Of a DNA stretch of 21,259 nucleotides, positions 1 to 7,089 are shown piece after piece. Numbering within the stretch: the first letter of the stretch is position 1; the number at the start of each line of letters is the position of its first letter. Position numbers and translations under genes: made by a program. Source of the stretch: JANWLD01 sp036276695 (GTDB taxonomy: Bacteria > Patescibacteriota > Saccharimonadia > Saccharimonadales > 2-12-FULL-41-12); the NCBI GenBank assembly GCA_036276695.1, contig DASUOI010000007.1, positions 1-21,259 on the forward strand, read 5' to 3'. The notes beneath the pieces were generated by a model that saw only the letters and a program-made list of their open reading frames with translations, was not told where the DNA came from and did not search any database.

Positions 1-417
1 CTTAATATAACTATAAACGAGCATTGTCCCGGCTATAATACCTGACCCAATGAGAGTGCCTCCGGTACCCCAGCCACCAATCAGCCAATATTTGTCGTCC
101 AGCGGCCACCAGGGCGGAGCGTTGGGCCCCAGTCCCCAAAAAATACCAAGACAAATTAACGCTAAGGCGGCCAAGGATGAAACAATAAGCTTTGGCAAAC
201 TAGCCACACCGTTATGGGCAGTTTTGAGCGCTGCTTGCCTTACTGGATCTAAACGGCGTTTGGCCCATTTATGACGGGTAGCCAGCAAGGTAAGGCCTCC
301 GAATAAAGCTAGCAACCCTGGGCCTGGCAAAACTAATGCCGCAATTCCTGCCACTAACAAGCTCCAGCCTAGGATCTCAACGGCAAGAGACGTAAATTTC
401 TTAAATGGGCTTTCCAT
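1..417 (-). CDS. PGPGW-family transmembrane protein, partial
   Basis: The reverse strand is open from an ATG at 417 to the window edge (139 codons, no stop reached), so the C-terminus is missing. The protein starts MESPFKKF and has a hydrophobic segment at about residues 11-36 containing LPGPGLLALFGGL, followed by a basic stretch (TRHKWAKRRLDP). This is the signature of the PGPGW putative transmembrane family (function unknown). Two more hydrophobic segments follow, at about residues 62-80 and 103-125, the last Gly-rich. A GGAAGG Shine-Dalgarno site lies at 424-429, six bases before the ATG, which supports this start. Family assignment is good; no biochemical role is known. Confidence 0.75.
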   Translation of the reverse strand, partial: MESPFKKFTSLAVEILGWSLLVAGIAALVLPGPGLLALFGGLTLLATRHKWAKRRLDPVRQAALKTAHNGVASLPKLIVSSLAALALICLGIFWGLGPNAPPWWPLDDKYWLIGGWGTGGTLIGSGIIAGTMLVYSYIK

Positions 418-617
418 TGAACGCCTTCCAATATAATTATCCTAATTCCTTTATCTAACTATATCCTGGTCATTATTGCTGTTAGTTTTCTTACTTAACG
501 ATTAAACCAAACAAGACTCAAACCTACACAACAGAGGCAGTAAAAGAATAGAGAGTCACTTACTTGTGAACCCCTATCTGTTATTCAAGCTTGGTAGCGG
601 GGCAGGACAAACGCACA

Positions 618-1160
618 TTAATCTGCTCGAATACCACTCGGCTTTATTACCCACCACAGGCCTCCGTGTGTGCTGACGTTGTGACATTTTACCTCTCCGG
701 CTTCCTCGTGCGCATAGTAGTATAACGGGTGGCCGTTGTAGGTGACCTGGGTACTGCCATCGGTGCGTTCGGTTGTACCGAGCAGTTCATTATCGGCACT
801 ACCAGCTGCTTGTGGCGCTCCATCGGTAAGCACTGGCGGCCACTCCTGAGCACAGTCACCATAACATTCAGCTTTCGTTGACTCCTCAAGTTCCCAGATG
901 TAGATGGCCTGACCTTCATCGTTGAAAAGCATTGTGCCAAACTCGCTGTCACCCGTCGTTATGACTGTTCCCGTAGTTTCTTTCTCTTCATCCTCGGGGC
1001 TATTATTTCGCTGCTCAACACTAGTTTCTTGATTGCTTGTAGAGTCGTTATCGTCAGAGTTTGATTGGTATAAGAAATAACCAACACCTGCGATTCCTAT
1101 TACAGCTACAAGTACAACCAGCCAGGCTAAACCAAATCCTTTTTCGCTTTTCAATATCAT
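618..1160 (-). CDS. Membrane-anchored secreted-repeat protein (COG4315/Lipoprotein_15 type) with prepilin-like N-terminus
   Basis: 180 aa. Residues 8-31 form one hydrophobic segment starting KGFGLAWLVVLV, followed by an acidic Ser/Asn/Glu-rich linker (about 33-65). The extracytoplasmic part carries two units of the secreted-repeat family. Unit 1 is at about 72-113 and contains CYGDCAQEWPP (99-109). Unit 2 is at about 129-176 and contains TQVTYNGHPLYYYA and GGLWWVIKPSG. Proteins of this family are exported or lipid-anchored and their function is unknown. There is no lipobox here; the N-terminus instead resembles a type IV prepilin (Gly-Phe, then a hydrophobic helix) but lacks the usual Glu at position +5. 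No Shine-Dalgarno is visible: an extended -10 (TGATACAAT) ends six bases before the ATG, suggesting a leaderless mRNA. Confidence 0.8.
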   Translation of the reverse strand: MILKSEKGFGLAWLVVLVAVIGIAGVGYFLYQSNSDDNDSTSNQETSVEQRNNSPEDEEKETTGTVITTGDSEFGTMLFNDEGQAIYIWELEESTKAECYGDCAQEWPPVLTDGAPQAAGSADNELLGTTERTDGSTQVTYNGHPLYYYAHEEAGEVKCHNVSTHGGLWWVIKPSGIRAD

Positions 1161-1166
1161 GAACTA

Positions 1167-1172
1167 ATTGTA
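1167..1172 (-). promoter_or_regulatory. -10 box of a probable leaderless transcript
   Basis: On the reverse strand TACAAT is preceded by TGA, making an extended -10. Six bases separate it from the ATG at 1160, which puts the expected transcription start at or next to the A of the start codon. No convincing -35 is seen. Confidence 0.45.
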
Positions 1173-1284
1173 TCAAAAACATAGCTTTTCTTATCTTGGT
1201 AGAGTACGTGCAAGCGGATCGGAACCATTTCTTTTAATCGAGACACCATAGAATATTGCATTACCTGTCGTAAGACTACATCTC

Positions 1285-1313
1285 TTGACAAATTTAACTA
1301 TTAATGCTATTAT
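1285..1313 (+). promoter_or_regulatory. Sigma70-type promoter TTGACA-17-TATTAT
   Basis: A perfect -35 TTGACA (1285-1290), a 17-bp spacer and an extended -10 (TGC before TATTAT, 1308-1313). The expected start is near 1320, about six bases before the ATG at 1327. Confidence 0.65.
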
Positions 1314-1326
1314 GTATACTATTATT

Positions 1327-2046
1327 ATGAAAAAACAAAGACAGAAAAATATTGGCAGCCGAATAGAAAGAGGCCCTAACGTGGCAAGCAGCACAGGAGA
1401 AGGCACTAAACCACCTTCACGCTTAACTCGCGCTAGGATAAACGCGCGCTTGCTTTTAGCCAGCCTAAGAGGACCGAGCGAACAAGAAATACAAGCTCTT
1501 CTTGATGAAGAAGAAGGCAAAAAAGTTGTCCGGATAAACAAGGATGAGGCCACGGGCGACATAACTGAAATTAAGGGTGATGGTAGCCAGAGGACTATAA
1601 GAGCAGGAAGCCAAAGATTACCTTTCCATAGTGGCACAGACGGACACGTTGCACCTGGCAAATTAGGCAGAAGACCAATAACTGTAACTAAGCTAAGGCG
1701 AGATTATGATGAATTAGGCGATAGAGACCTGGAAGATCATCCCACATGGGGAGCAGAATCAGGTGAAAGACACTTCACGCCTAAAAAGGTTGTAAACATA
1801 CCAGTAAGAAAAATTAAAGGCATTAGTAAAATAAAAGTAAAAGCTTATGCAGAACCGGAAGCTTACGCAAAAGCGGACATTGACTCCGCCGGACAAGAAA
1901 GTATTGGAGCAGAGATAGACGCTCAGACCCCAAGATCTCCCGCTACTCATCCCAGTATACCTGGTCCTGAAGAGGGGCAACGTCCAATTATACCTACTGA
2001 CTCTGGTCCTATACCTCCACAAGGTCCCGGTAGTCCTATAAGCTAG
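1327..2046 (+). CDS. Orphan protein, basic N-terminus and proline-rich C-terminus
   Basis: 239 aa if translation starts at ATG 1327. I chose this start because an in-frame TTG further upstream (1285) is the -35 box of the promoter itself. The N-terminus (MKKQRQKNIGSRIERG) is strongly basic. The middle (about 40-150) is charged and has no recognisable domain. The last 40 residues are Pro/Gly/Ser-rich (PSIPGPEEG, GPIPPQGPGSP), typical of a disordered tail. No signal peptide or membrane segment is visible. There is no Shine-Dalgarno, and the promoter spacing implies a leader of only a few bases. I do not recognise the family and assign no function. It sits between the secreted-repeat gene and the initiator tRNA. 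Confidence 0.7.
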   Translation: MKKQRQKNIGSRIERGPNVASSTGEGTKPPSRLTRARINARLLLASLRGPSEQEIQALLDEEEGKKVVRINKDEATGDITEIKGDGSQRTIRAGSQRLPFHSGTDGHVAPGKLGRRPITVTKLRRDYDELGDRDLEDHPTWGAESGERHFTPKKVVNIPVRKIKGISKIKVKAYAEPEAYAKADIDSAGQESIGAEIDAQTPRSPATHPSIPGPEEGQRPIIPTDSGPIPPQGPGSPIS

Positions 2047-2168
2047 GTTGCTCCCCGATTTCTGTATTATAAATAGCTGTTTGCCTTAATTATTAAAGAC
2101 GTCCAATTTATTTACTCTAGCGAGTAGGAATGAAACTGGAGATGCGGCAATATAAAAAGGCCCCGAAA

Positions 2169-2270
2169 CTTCTCGATTGAAAGCATAGCTTTCATCGGAA
2201 GATTTCCTTGCAGATTGCCATTCAAGGCAATCTTCACCTACGACCTTTAGCGTCGCAAGTTCGGGAACTT
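2169..2270. other. Cluster of four short hairpins (rest of 2047-2314 shows no gene)
   Basis: Four adjacent inverted repeats: 2169-2201 (long stem with two bulges and an ATA loop, core TGAAAGC/GCTTTCA); 2212-2233 (AGATTGCC/GGCAATCT, six-base loop); 2241-2255 (CGAC/GTCG); and 2257-2270 (AAGTTC/GAACTT). There is no credible ORF. The cluster lies beyond the terminator of the initiator tRNA and after the end of the orphan gene. It could be a structured RNA or decayed repeat DNA. Confidence 0.4.
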
Positions 2271-2284
2271 CCAGAACCAAGAAA

Positions 2285-2312
2285 AATACCCGTCACAAGG
2301 ACGGGCACTTTT
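2285..2312 (-). terminator. Intrinsic terminator of the initiator tRNA
   Basis: Read on the reverse strand, just after the tRNA CCA end, GCCCGTC and GACGGGT pair around a short loop and are followed by a run of T. The forward strand also has a T-rich flank, so it may work in both directions. Confidence 0.65.
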
Positions 2313-2314
2313 CT

Positions 2315-2389
2315 TGGTAGCGGGGGCAGGACTCGAACCTGCGACCTTGTGGTTATGAGCCACACGAGCTGCCGCTGCTCCACCCCGCG
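2315..2389 (-). tRNA. tRNA-fMet (initiator, anticodon CAT)
   Basis: 75 nt including an encoded CCA (2315-2317). The acceptor strands are CGCGGGG and CCCCGCT with discriminator A73. The first pair is a C1/U72 mismatch, and the D-stem has A11:U24; both are bacterial initiator hallmarks. The anticodon loop is CTCATAA. The T-arm is GCAGG-TTCGAGT-CCTGC. Two points are unusual. The anticodon stem TGTGG/CCACA has U29:A41, so the usual run of three G:C pairs next to the loop is broken. The D-loop is about two bases shorter than in E. coli tRNA-fMet. Confidence 0.93.
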
Positions 2390-2511
2390 ATAATTTTCCG
2401 CGTTAAACGGAATTCCATAGTAACAAACAGGGGTAGAAATGTCAACAAACACTTTGCGCTTCAGTGCCTCTTGCCCATACTATTAAGGCGATAGGAGTGT
2501 ATTATTCAATA

Positions 2512-3051
2512 ATGGGCAAAACTAACCCTTTCATGCATTCTTTTCGCAGCCGACACTCGCCGGAAGCATTGTGGGAGTCTTTGAGAACGCCGCTTTCACC
2601 CGAATTAAATCATAGGATTAATTCCCCCAGGGTTAATTTAGAATATGAAGGGTTGGGCGAGGGAGAACGGATAGTAGAGGGCACGCGATTTATTTACACT
2701 CCTAGGTTTTCAGCAATAGGTATTTTTGAAAAACAGCTTTTGCGGTTCGCTCCGGATGAAGGCATTGGAGTCGTCGATTCCGTCTCAGAAAAAGCAAAGA
2801 CCAGGCTTGATGTGATTGAGCCGGGCCAGGTTGCCAGAGGCCACATGGAATACAGAGTAGACGAAGGAGAAGATGAAACTTCGGTCTTAGCAGTCCGGGG
2901 AGAGTTTGCAATAGAGGGTATGGCTAAAGTTATAGCTAACGTATGGCCTAGCCACCTAGGGGATATAAACGAATGGTTGGTTGAATATGGTATTCGCAAC
3001 CCCGCCGAGCGTCTTGCGGAACACGCCCCGGATGTCTTAGCTCATGCTTGA
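2512..3051 (+). CDS. Orphan protein, possibly SRPBCC/START-like
   Basis: 179 aa from ATG 2512; an AGGAG site lies at 2493-2497, 14 bases upstream, longer than usual. An in-frame GTG at 2497 is possible but would overlap that site. The protein starts MGKTNPFMHSFRSRHSPEAL. The HSFRSRHSPEALWESL segment, followed by alternating beta-like strands (EYEGLGEGERIVEGTRFIY, RGHMEYRVDEGEDETSVLAV) and a C-terminal helix region, loosely resembles SRPBCC ligand-binding proteins. This is a weak resemblance, not a family assignment. No signal peptide or membrane segment. The 3' end overlaps the convergent PLP-enzyme gene by 10 bp. Confidence 0.65.
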   Translation: MGKTNPFMHSFRSRHSPEALWESLRTPLSPELNHRINSPRVNLEYEGLGEGERIVEGTRFIYTPRFSAIGIFEKQLLRFAPDEGIGVVDSVSEKAKTRLDVIEPGQVARGHMEYRVDEGEDETSVLAVRGEFAIEGMAKVIANVWPSHLGDINEWLVEYGIRNPAERLAEHAPDVLAHA

Positions 3052-4067
3052 AGCTTTGCAATACCTGTATTAACTATTAAGATTTTTTTATCTGTGGGCA
3101 TCCTATCTTTAAATTGCAACAAAAGTGCTAATCCGGCAATTCCAGAAGCTTCGCAGTTTATTTTTTGTTGTGTGGCGATGTCGAGCGCCTTGTCGATGAA
3201 TTCTTCATTTACGATGCATACATCTGATTCAGATCCACAAAATCCAGCTAAGCGATAAAGCCTTATCCATTGTTCGTCGTAATGAACAAAAGGTAGATGC
3301 GGTGAATATAATTTATCGGCTTTCGATTTAGGGTTGTCGGTGGTTGCTCCCATAAAGTTACAGTGTCTTAGCTTGCTCATATCCCCATCAAAGCGAGGGT
3401 CGTGGTTTTCAGTACCTAATTCCTTTTTATTTATGTTCAGGACATTTTCGAATAAATTGCCTGTGCCAAACGGTATGAAGCAATAATCCGGCGAAGAATT
3501 AATTATTTCATAGCTTAGCCAATCATAAAAACGAGTTGTCGGATCTAAAGCCTCGCTGGAAGTAATATCGAACCCCGACTCGTTATCTGTTAATTTTAAT
3601 ATTTCTTTCCAGCTTAGGGATTTTTTACCTAAGTTTGTTTCATAGATTTCGCAATCAATAGCCGTAATGCTTTTTCTGTTTTCTTCGGATATATTGTGGT
3701 CAACTAACACTTTTAGGTTTGGCAAATTATATCTCTTTAGCTGAGTTTGAATCGCCACAGCAGCGGATCCTGAAGAAATTATCGACATGGCTGGCAGTTC
3801 GCCGTCTGTTTGACCGTTTTTCTTAGCAACTAAGAAATCTCTGTAGGTGACTATAATTTCCCAAGCCATCCTGTCTTTGTGTGTTCCGGTCGGATTGAAA
3901 CTTTCATCCTTAAGCCAAACATTATTAAAACCTGGGACAATTATTTTATAAGTCGGCGTGGCTGGAAACTTAGGGTCATCGGCTGGAAATTCAGGCTTTA
4001 AAGGGTCATTTTCTGAAGCGACAACTATTGATTTTAAAATAGCTTCTTCTTTTGCTGTTAAACTCAT
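3042..4067 (-). CDS. Fold-type II PLP-dependent enzyme, threonine synthase/cysteine synthase-like
   Basis: 341 aa, cytosolic. The motif WLKDESFNPTGTHKDRMAWE (52-70) carries the Schiff-base lysine K64, as in the threonine synthase-type motif with GT/S-x-KDR. SSGSAAVAIQ (98-107) matches the asparagine/serine loop that holds the substrate carboxylate, with Ser where Asn is common. GTGNLFENV (201-209) matches the PLP-phosphate-binding glycine loop. INCEASGIAGLALLL near the C-terminus fits the family fold. The reaction is probably beta-replacement or elimination on an amino acid, but the substrate cannot be told from sequence; no amino-acid biosynthesis genes are nearby. Start ATG 4067 has TAAGG five bases upstream, directly abutting a 10-bp inverted repeat (4075-4098). 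The 3' end overlaps the convergent gene by 10 bp. Confidence 0.85.
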   Translation of the reverse strand: MSLTAKEEAILKSIVVASENDPLKPEFPADDPKFPATPTYKIIVPGFNNVWLKDESFNPTGTHKDRMAWEIIVTYRDFLVAKKNGQTDGELPAMSIISSGSAAVAIQTQLKRYNLPNLKVLVDHNISEENRKSITAIDCEIYETNLGKKSLSWKEILKLTDNESGFDITSSEALDPTTRFYDWLSYEIINSSPDYCFIPFGTGNLFENVLNINKKELGTENHDPRFDGDMSKLRHCNFMGATTDNPKSKADKLYSPHLPFVHYDEQWIRLYRLAGFCGSESDVCIVNEEFIDKALDIATQQKINCEASGIAGLALLLQFKDRMPTDKKILIVNTGIAKLQA

Positions 4068-4074
4068 ATTTTCC

Positions 4075-4098
4075 TTACTGATAATAAGTTATCAGTAA
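4075..4098 (-). promoter_or_regulatory. Palindrome/hairpin abutting the SD of the PLP-enzyme gene
   Basis: TTACTGATAA and TTATCAGTAA form a perfect 10-bp inverted repeat around four bases. The 3' arm runs straight into the ribosome-binding GG of the PLP-enzyme mRNA. It may be an operator or a 5'-UTR hairpin. Confidence 0.5.
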
Positions 4099-4124
4099 AT
4101 GTTATGTTAGTACAGAAATGTTTT

Positions 4125-4161
4125 TTGCTCATGCTTGTAAAATATTACATACTATGTAATT
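4125..4161 (+). promoter_or_regulatory. 37-bp shared upstream element, copy 1
   Basis: Begins TTGCTCATGCTTGTAAAATA and ends at 4161. It matches the copies at 5006-5042 and 7218-7254 at about 33-34 of 37 positions. In this copy the right half is a perfect palindrome, ATTACATA-C-TATGTAAT. It ends 37 bases before the TTG start at 4199. Probably a promoter with an operator. Confidence 0.7.
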
Positions 4162-4198
4162 CTAACTTTTAACATTTCTGGAAATAAAGGAGTATTAA

Positions 4199-4999
4199 TT
4201 GTCTGCAACTGAAGGGCAACTCGCACTGTATAATGAACGGCAAATCATTGCAGTACCGGGCGCTGAGCTGGATCAAGTTCAAAGTGGAGAAGTAGTAAGA
4301 TCTGAGGATCCCTATTTAGCTAGTGATGTATACCAAAATAGTTTTGGTGTTGCTAGTTTTGCTTTGGGTATTCCTCATCCCTCACAACGTCCGGTGGTTT
4401 ATGAAGGGGAGGGTACAGCAGGCCCATATCACGGTGATGGAGAAGACCATCCAAGTCCTTCTATTAGCGGAGATCCCGTAAAAAGAGCGCATTTTTATAA
4501 TACTGACAGAGGATTCGCTATAGTTCGGACTATAATTGCACCGACAGAAGTAACTACTGCACTACATGAAGATAAATTCCTTGGTCCGGCAGTCATTGAT
4601 AAGTGTTGTTTAGAAGAGACTGTGCCTTCGGACCTGGATGAGCAAACTATGCAAACTGGCTTACTTGAACCAGCATCTTGGCTGGCTTTACCCGGCGCTA
4701 GAGATTGGGACCATATAGAAGGTATAAACCCCTACACCGATAGGATTCGCCAGCGTTTGCAAGCGGCTACGGGCTCTGAATATGAATTATTGCGAGAGTA
4801 CCCCTCGTGGCATAGCTATAGAGTCTATAGAGAAGTATTAGAGCAGATAATAAGAGGCTGTAAAGCGACAGTTGCAAATTTTGATGAAGTGTTGAGTTTG
4901 CTGTCAAAAGGTACACCAAAACTTCATGATTTCAAAGGGCAATCTATAGAAGTTGGCAAAGTAGCTCTTTTACCCGAAGGTAAATCAGAACCACAGTAA
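4199..4999 (+). CDS. Orphan protein under the 37-bp element
   Basis: 266 aa from a TTG start at 4199, supported by AAAGGAG at 4186-4192 with six-base spacing; no in-frame ATG is close by. I do not recognise the family. It has no signal peptide or membrane segment. The N-terminal half is polar and Gly/Pro-rich; residues about 185-225 (IRQRLQAATGSEYELLREYP onward) look helical. The C-terminal piece EVLSLLSKGTPKLHDF (about 230-245) resembles EMVEIIRSGTPAIDAF near the end of the 5479-6120 protein, hinting at a shared small C-terminal motif. First gene of the forward-strand orphan block; a second 37-bp element follows seven bases after its stop, so the next genes have their own transcription unit. 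Confidence 0.75.
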   Translation: MSATEGQLALYNERQIIAVPGAELDQVQSGEVVRSEDPYLASDVYQNSFGVASFALGIPHPSQRPVVYEGEGTAGPYHGDGEDHPSPSISGDPVKRAHFYNTDRGFAIVRTIIAPTEVTTALHEDKFLGPAVIDKCCLEETVPSDLDEQTMQTGLLEPASWLALPGARDWDHIEGINPYTDRIRQRLQAATGSEYELLREYPSWHSYRVYREVLEQIIRGCKATVANFDEVLSLLSKGTPKLHDFKGQSIEVGKVALLPEGKSEPQ

Positions 5000-5005
5000 T
5001 AGTTA

Positions 5006-5042
5006 TTGCTCATGCTTGTAAAATATTGCATGATATGTAATT
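5006..5042 (+). promoter_or_regulatory. 37-bp shared upstream element, copy 2
   Basis: Same element as 4125-4161, with TCATGC and GCATGA as inverted arms 12 bases apart. It lies 27 bases before the GTG at 5070, between two orphan genes. Confidence 0.7.
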
Positions 5043-5069
5043 CTACATCAAACGACCATAGGAGTTTAT

Positions 5070-5468
5070 GTGGCAGTAAGAAAAATCGAAATCGGTGAAG
5101 AGATGCGAAGCGGGGAACTAATCCCTAGAAAGACTACTCATAAAGAAGGACATGCCGTTTCTGTCAATGGTCTGACAGGCGGGCGAATAAGTGTGAGTGA
5201 TGCGTTGGGCGGAGTACAAAAGAGAGTCATTGATAGAGAGCTTGAAGCGACTAGGGCGGGCTGTCCTTTGGGAGATGTTTGCCAGCTTACCGTAGTTACA
5301 CCTACCAGTGACGATGCGCTTCCTTCCGAAGCTATATTCAGTTGTCCGCGGAGTGAAGAAGCTTGCGAAGCTCAAGTCGAAAGGGCCGGAGAAAACACCG
5401 ACAGGCAAATAGCACAAGTTCGAGCGTCTGCTGCAGAAAGCATCGGACAATTAGGCGCAGGTAGATAA
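5070..5468 (+). CDS. Orphan protein with two Cys-Pro/Cys pairs
   Basis: 132 aa from GTG 5070 (GGAG at 5061-5064, five-base spacing). The overlapping ATG at 5068 is out of frame and closes after three codons. The protein carries AGCPLGDVC (C65, C71) and SCPRSEEAC (C92, C99), two similarly spaced cysteine pairs that could bind a metal ion. The C-terminus (about 97-128) is a likely helix rich in Glu/Arg/Ala/Gln. No export signal. Homology unknown. It is the first gene of a two-gene unit with 5479-6120 (10 bases apart), driven by copy 2 of the 37-bp element. Confidence 0.75.
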   Translation: MAVRKIEIGEEMRSGELIPRKTTHKEGHAVSVNGLTGGRISVSDALGGVQKRVIDRELEATRAGCPLGDVCQLTVVTPTSDDALPSEAIFSCPRSEEACEAQVERAGENTDRQIAQVRASAAESIGQLGAGR

Positions 5469-5478
5469 ATTTCCAAAT

Positions 5479-6120
5479 ATGTCGGAATATTTAAAGAATT
5501 TGCCAGAAGGAGCTAGTCTCGGATTTATATTTGACGATTTATACGACAGAGCTGAAGATCTAATCATTGAGCTGGAAGCTGAGAGTCTAGGCACGCACGG
5601 TGAAGCGGGCGGACCGGAAGTCGTGGTGCCGGATACTGACTTGTCTTTAAGATGGACGCATGCTGAAACTAACGATTCAGGAGTCTATTTTGCCAAGCAT
5701 GTCTTGGCTAACATAGAAGGTACTAATCATCAGCTGATGTCGACTATGTCGTTTTGTCCGAGTCCCGGCCTGGATTCCGAACCTGCGGCAGTCAACGCCA
5801 ACAGAGGTGATGAAGCAGGAAGCGATTATTTGTTAAGACGACAGACTGCAGACCAAAGTGATTCTGGTGCAATTACGATTGCCTTGCAAGGTAAAGGAGT
5901 AGAAGGCCATACTACTGAGCCAACAGGACATACAGCCAGACCTCCAGAAATGCCAGTGGCAGTGTTGCTTGCTCGTGAAGGTATAGAAAGTACTAAACGC
6001 CTAGAGATTGTTACCCAAGGCATATTAACCGGCATGGAAATGGTTGAAATAATTCGGTCTGGAACCCCAGCAATAGATGCTTTTACTGTGATGGGCAGGC
6101 CAGTCGCAAACGCCGCTTAA
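5479..6120 (+). CDS. Orphan protein, second gene of the 37-bp element unit
   Basis: 213 aa from ATG 5479, ten bases after the previous stop. There is no strong Shine-Dalgarno (AGGTAG lies about 13 bases upstream), so translation is probably coupled to the preceding gene. The N-terminus (LGFIFDDLYDRAEDLIIELE) looks helical and acidic; the middle is polar and partly low in order; the last 40 residues (LEIVTQGILTGMEMVEII, then RSGTPAIDAF) look helical and resemble the C-terminus of the 4199-4999 product. No membrane segment or signal peptide. Function unknown. Confidence 0.72.
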   Translation: MSEYLKNLPEGASLGFIFDDLYDRAEDLIIELEAESLGTHGEAGGPEVVVPDTDLSLRWTHAETNDSGVYFAKHVLANIEGTNHQLMSTMSFCPSPGLDSEPAAVNANRGDEAGSDYLLRRQTADQSDSGAITIALQGKGVEGHTTEPTGHTARPPEMPVAVLLAREGIESTKRLEIVTQGILTGMEMVEIIRSGTPAIDAFTVMGRPVANAA

Positions 6121-6137
6121 AACCATCTCGCTTATGA

Positions 6138-6166
6138 TTGGTGTTTTATAATTAAAATGATAAAAT
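6138..6166 (+). promoter_or_regulatory. Candidate promoter TTGGTG-17-TAAAAT
   Basis: -35 TTGGTG (6138-6143), 17-bp spacer, -10 TAAAAT (6161-6166). The expected start near 6173 gives a leader of about 19 bases with no Shine-Dalgarno before ATG 6192. The 37-bp element is absent here. Confidence 0.45.
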
Positions 6167-6191
6167 GTCAAACAAATTTAAATGATTTTGT

Positions 6192-7073
6192 ATGAGACCG
6201 AATAACGCATTTACTACTCCAGAACAACGCTTCTTTTTCCCTAGTGGAATAGAAGCTGAGAGCCACAAAAGCTTTGAACTTTCAGGTTTACCACAAGTAG
6301 ACATGCTGGATGGTGAAATTGGATACGCAATAATTGATAATCCTGAAGGGGAGGAAGTCGCCGGACAGACTAATTACAGGGCTAATCTTTGGCCGGGCTC
6401 CCAGGTTAAAAAAATTATCACAGTAGGCGTAGATGGCGATGAAACTACTTTCCCCGGGAAGTCTTGGCTGCATCCGGATGGTAGCGATGGAACCGACGAC
6501 CAAAAATGGCTTGATGCTCCGATTGATAGCTATGAACTGCAGGAAGACGATCTTCTTGTATTGGTCGTAGACAGAGGAGACCATATGTCCCGAGATGCGA
6601 AGCTGAGGGATAGCATAGATGAAAATGAGGTTCTTCTGTGGCCTGCAGGCAAAAAACTTCCTTATTCCAACGGGGAGCAAGAAGGTGATGATACGGCTCG
6701 AGACGTAAGTTATAGTCTCCAAGGCGTCATTACACCAGAGCTTAAACTTATAGGTTGGAAAAATGAAATTAATAGGAGCGCAAGGTATTTAGTTGATCTG
6801 GCTGTTGCAAATTCAAGTATGCAAAATGAATTGGAGCGTGCAATTCTAGAAGCTTCTATTCCGAGAGAATATTCTTTGGAAGGAATGCTAGGCACTAATA
6901 AAGCTGTACAGGCTTATCTAGAATACTTTGAAAGCCAAACAGGCCGAGAGTACACTTCGCACCAAGATCCCGGTAGAAGATACGGGGAATTCCCAGACAT
7001 GACTCCAGAAGAAAGAAGCAGATACGAGCTGGTATCTGAAGCTTTGCAAGTTTCAAGAAGACTACAGAGATAG
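6192..7073 (+). CDS. Orphan protein in the forward-strand block
   Basis: 293 aa from ATG 6192. The sequence before the start (TTAAATGATTTTGT) holds no Shine-Dalgarno. The first half is rich in Asp/Gly and predicted strands (for example QVKKIITVGVDGDETTFPGK and LQEDDLLVLVVDRGDHM). The second half (about 180-293) is helical and charged, ending in a likely coiled or helical tail (TPEERSRYELVSEALQVSRR). No signal peptide, membrane segment or known catalytic motif was found. Unlike its neighbours it has a separate promoter and no 37-bp element. Function unknown. Confidence 0.72.
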   Translation: MRPNNAFTTPEQRFFFPSGIEAESHKSFELSGLPQVDMLDGEIGYAIIDNPEGEEVAGQTNYRANLWPGSQVKKIITVGVDGDETTFPGKSWLHPDGSDGTDDQKWLDAPIDSYELQEDDLLVLVVDRGDHMSRDAKLRDSIDENEVLLWPAGKKLPYSNGEQEGDDTARDVSYSLQGVITPELKLIGWKNEINRSARYLVDLAVANSSMQNELERAILEASIPREYSLEGMLGTNKAVQAYLEYFESQTGREYTSHQDPGRRYGEFPDMTPEERSRYELVSEALQVSRRLQR

Positions 7074-7089
7074 AAAGTATAATTGTGTC

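Noticed and set aside
50..274. Forward ORF of 74 codons
   Set aside because: It is antisense to the PGPGW protein, whose frame has clear family motifs and a Shine-Dalgarno.
3040..3060. GCTCATGCTTG followed shortly by TTTGCA, similar to the left part of the 37-bp element
   Set aside because: It lies over the overlapping stop codons of two convergent genes, lacks the rest of the element, and has no gene start nearby; probably chance or a decayed copy.
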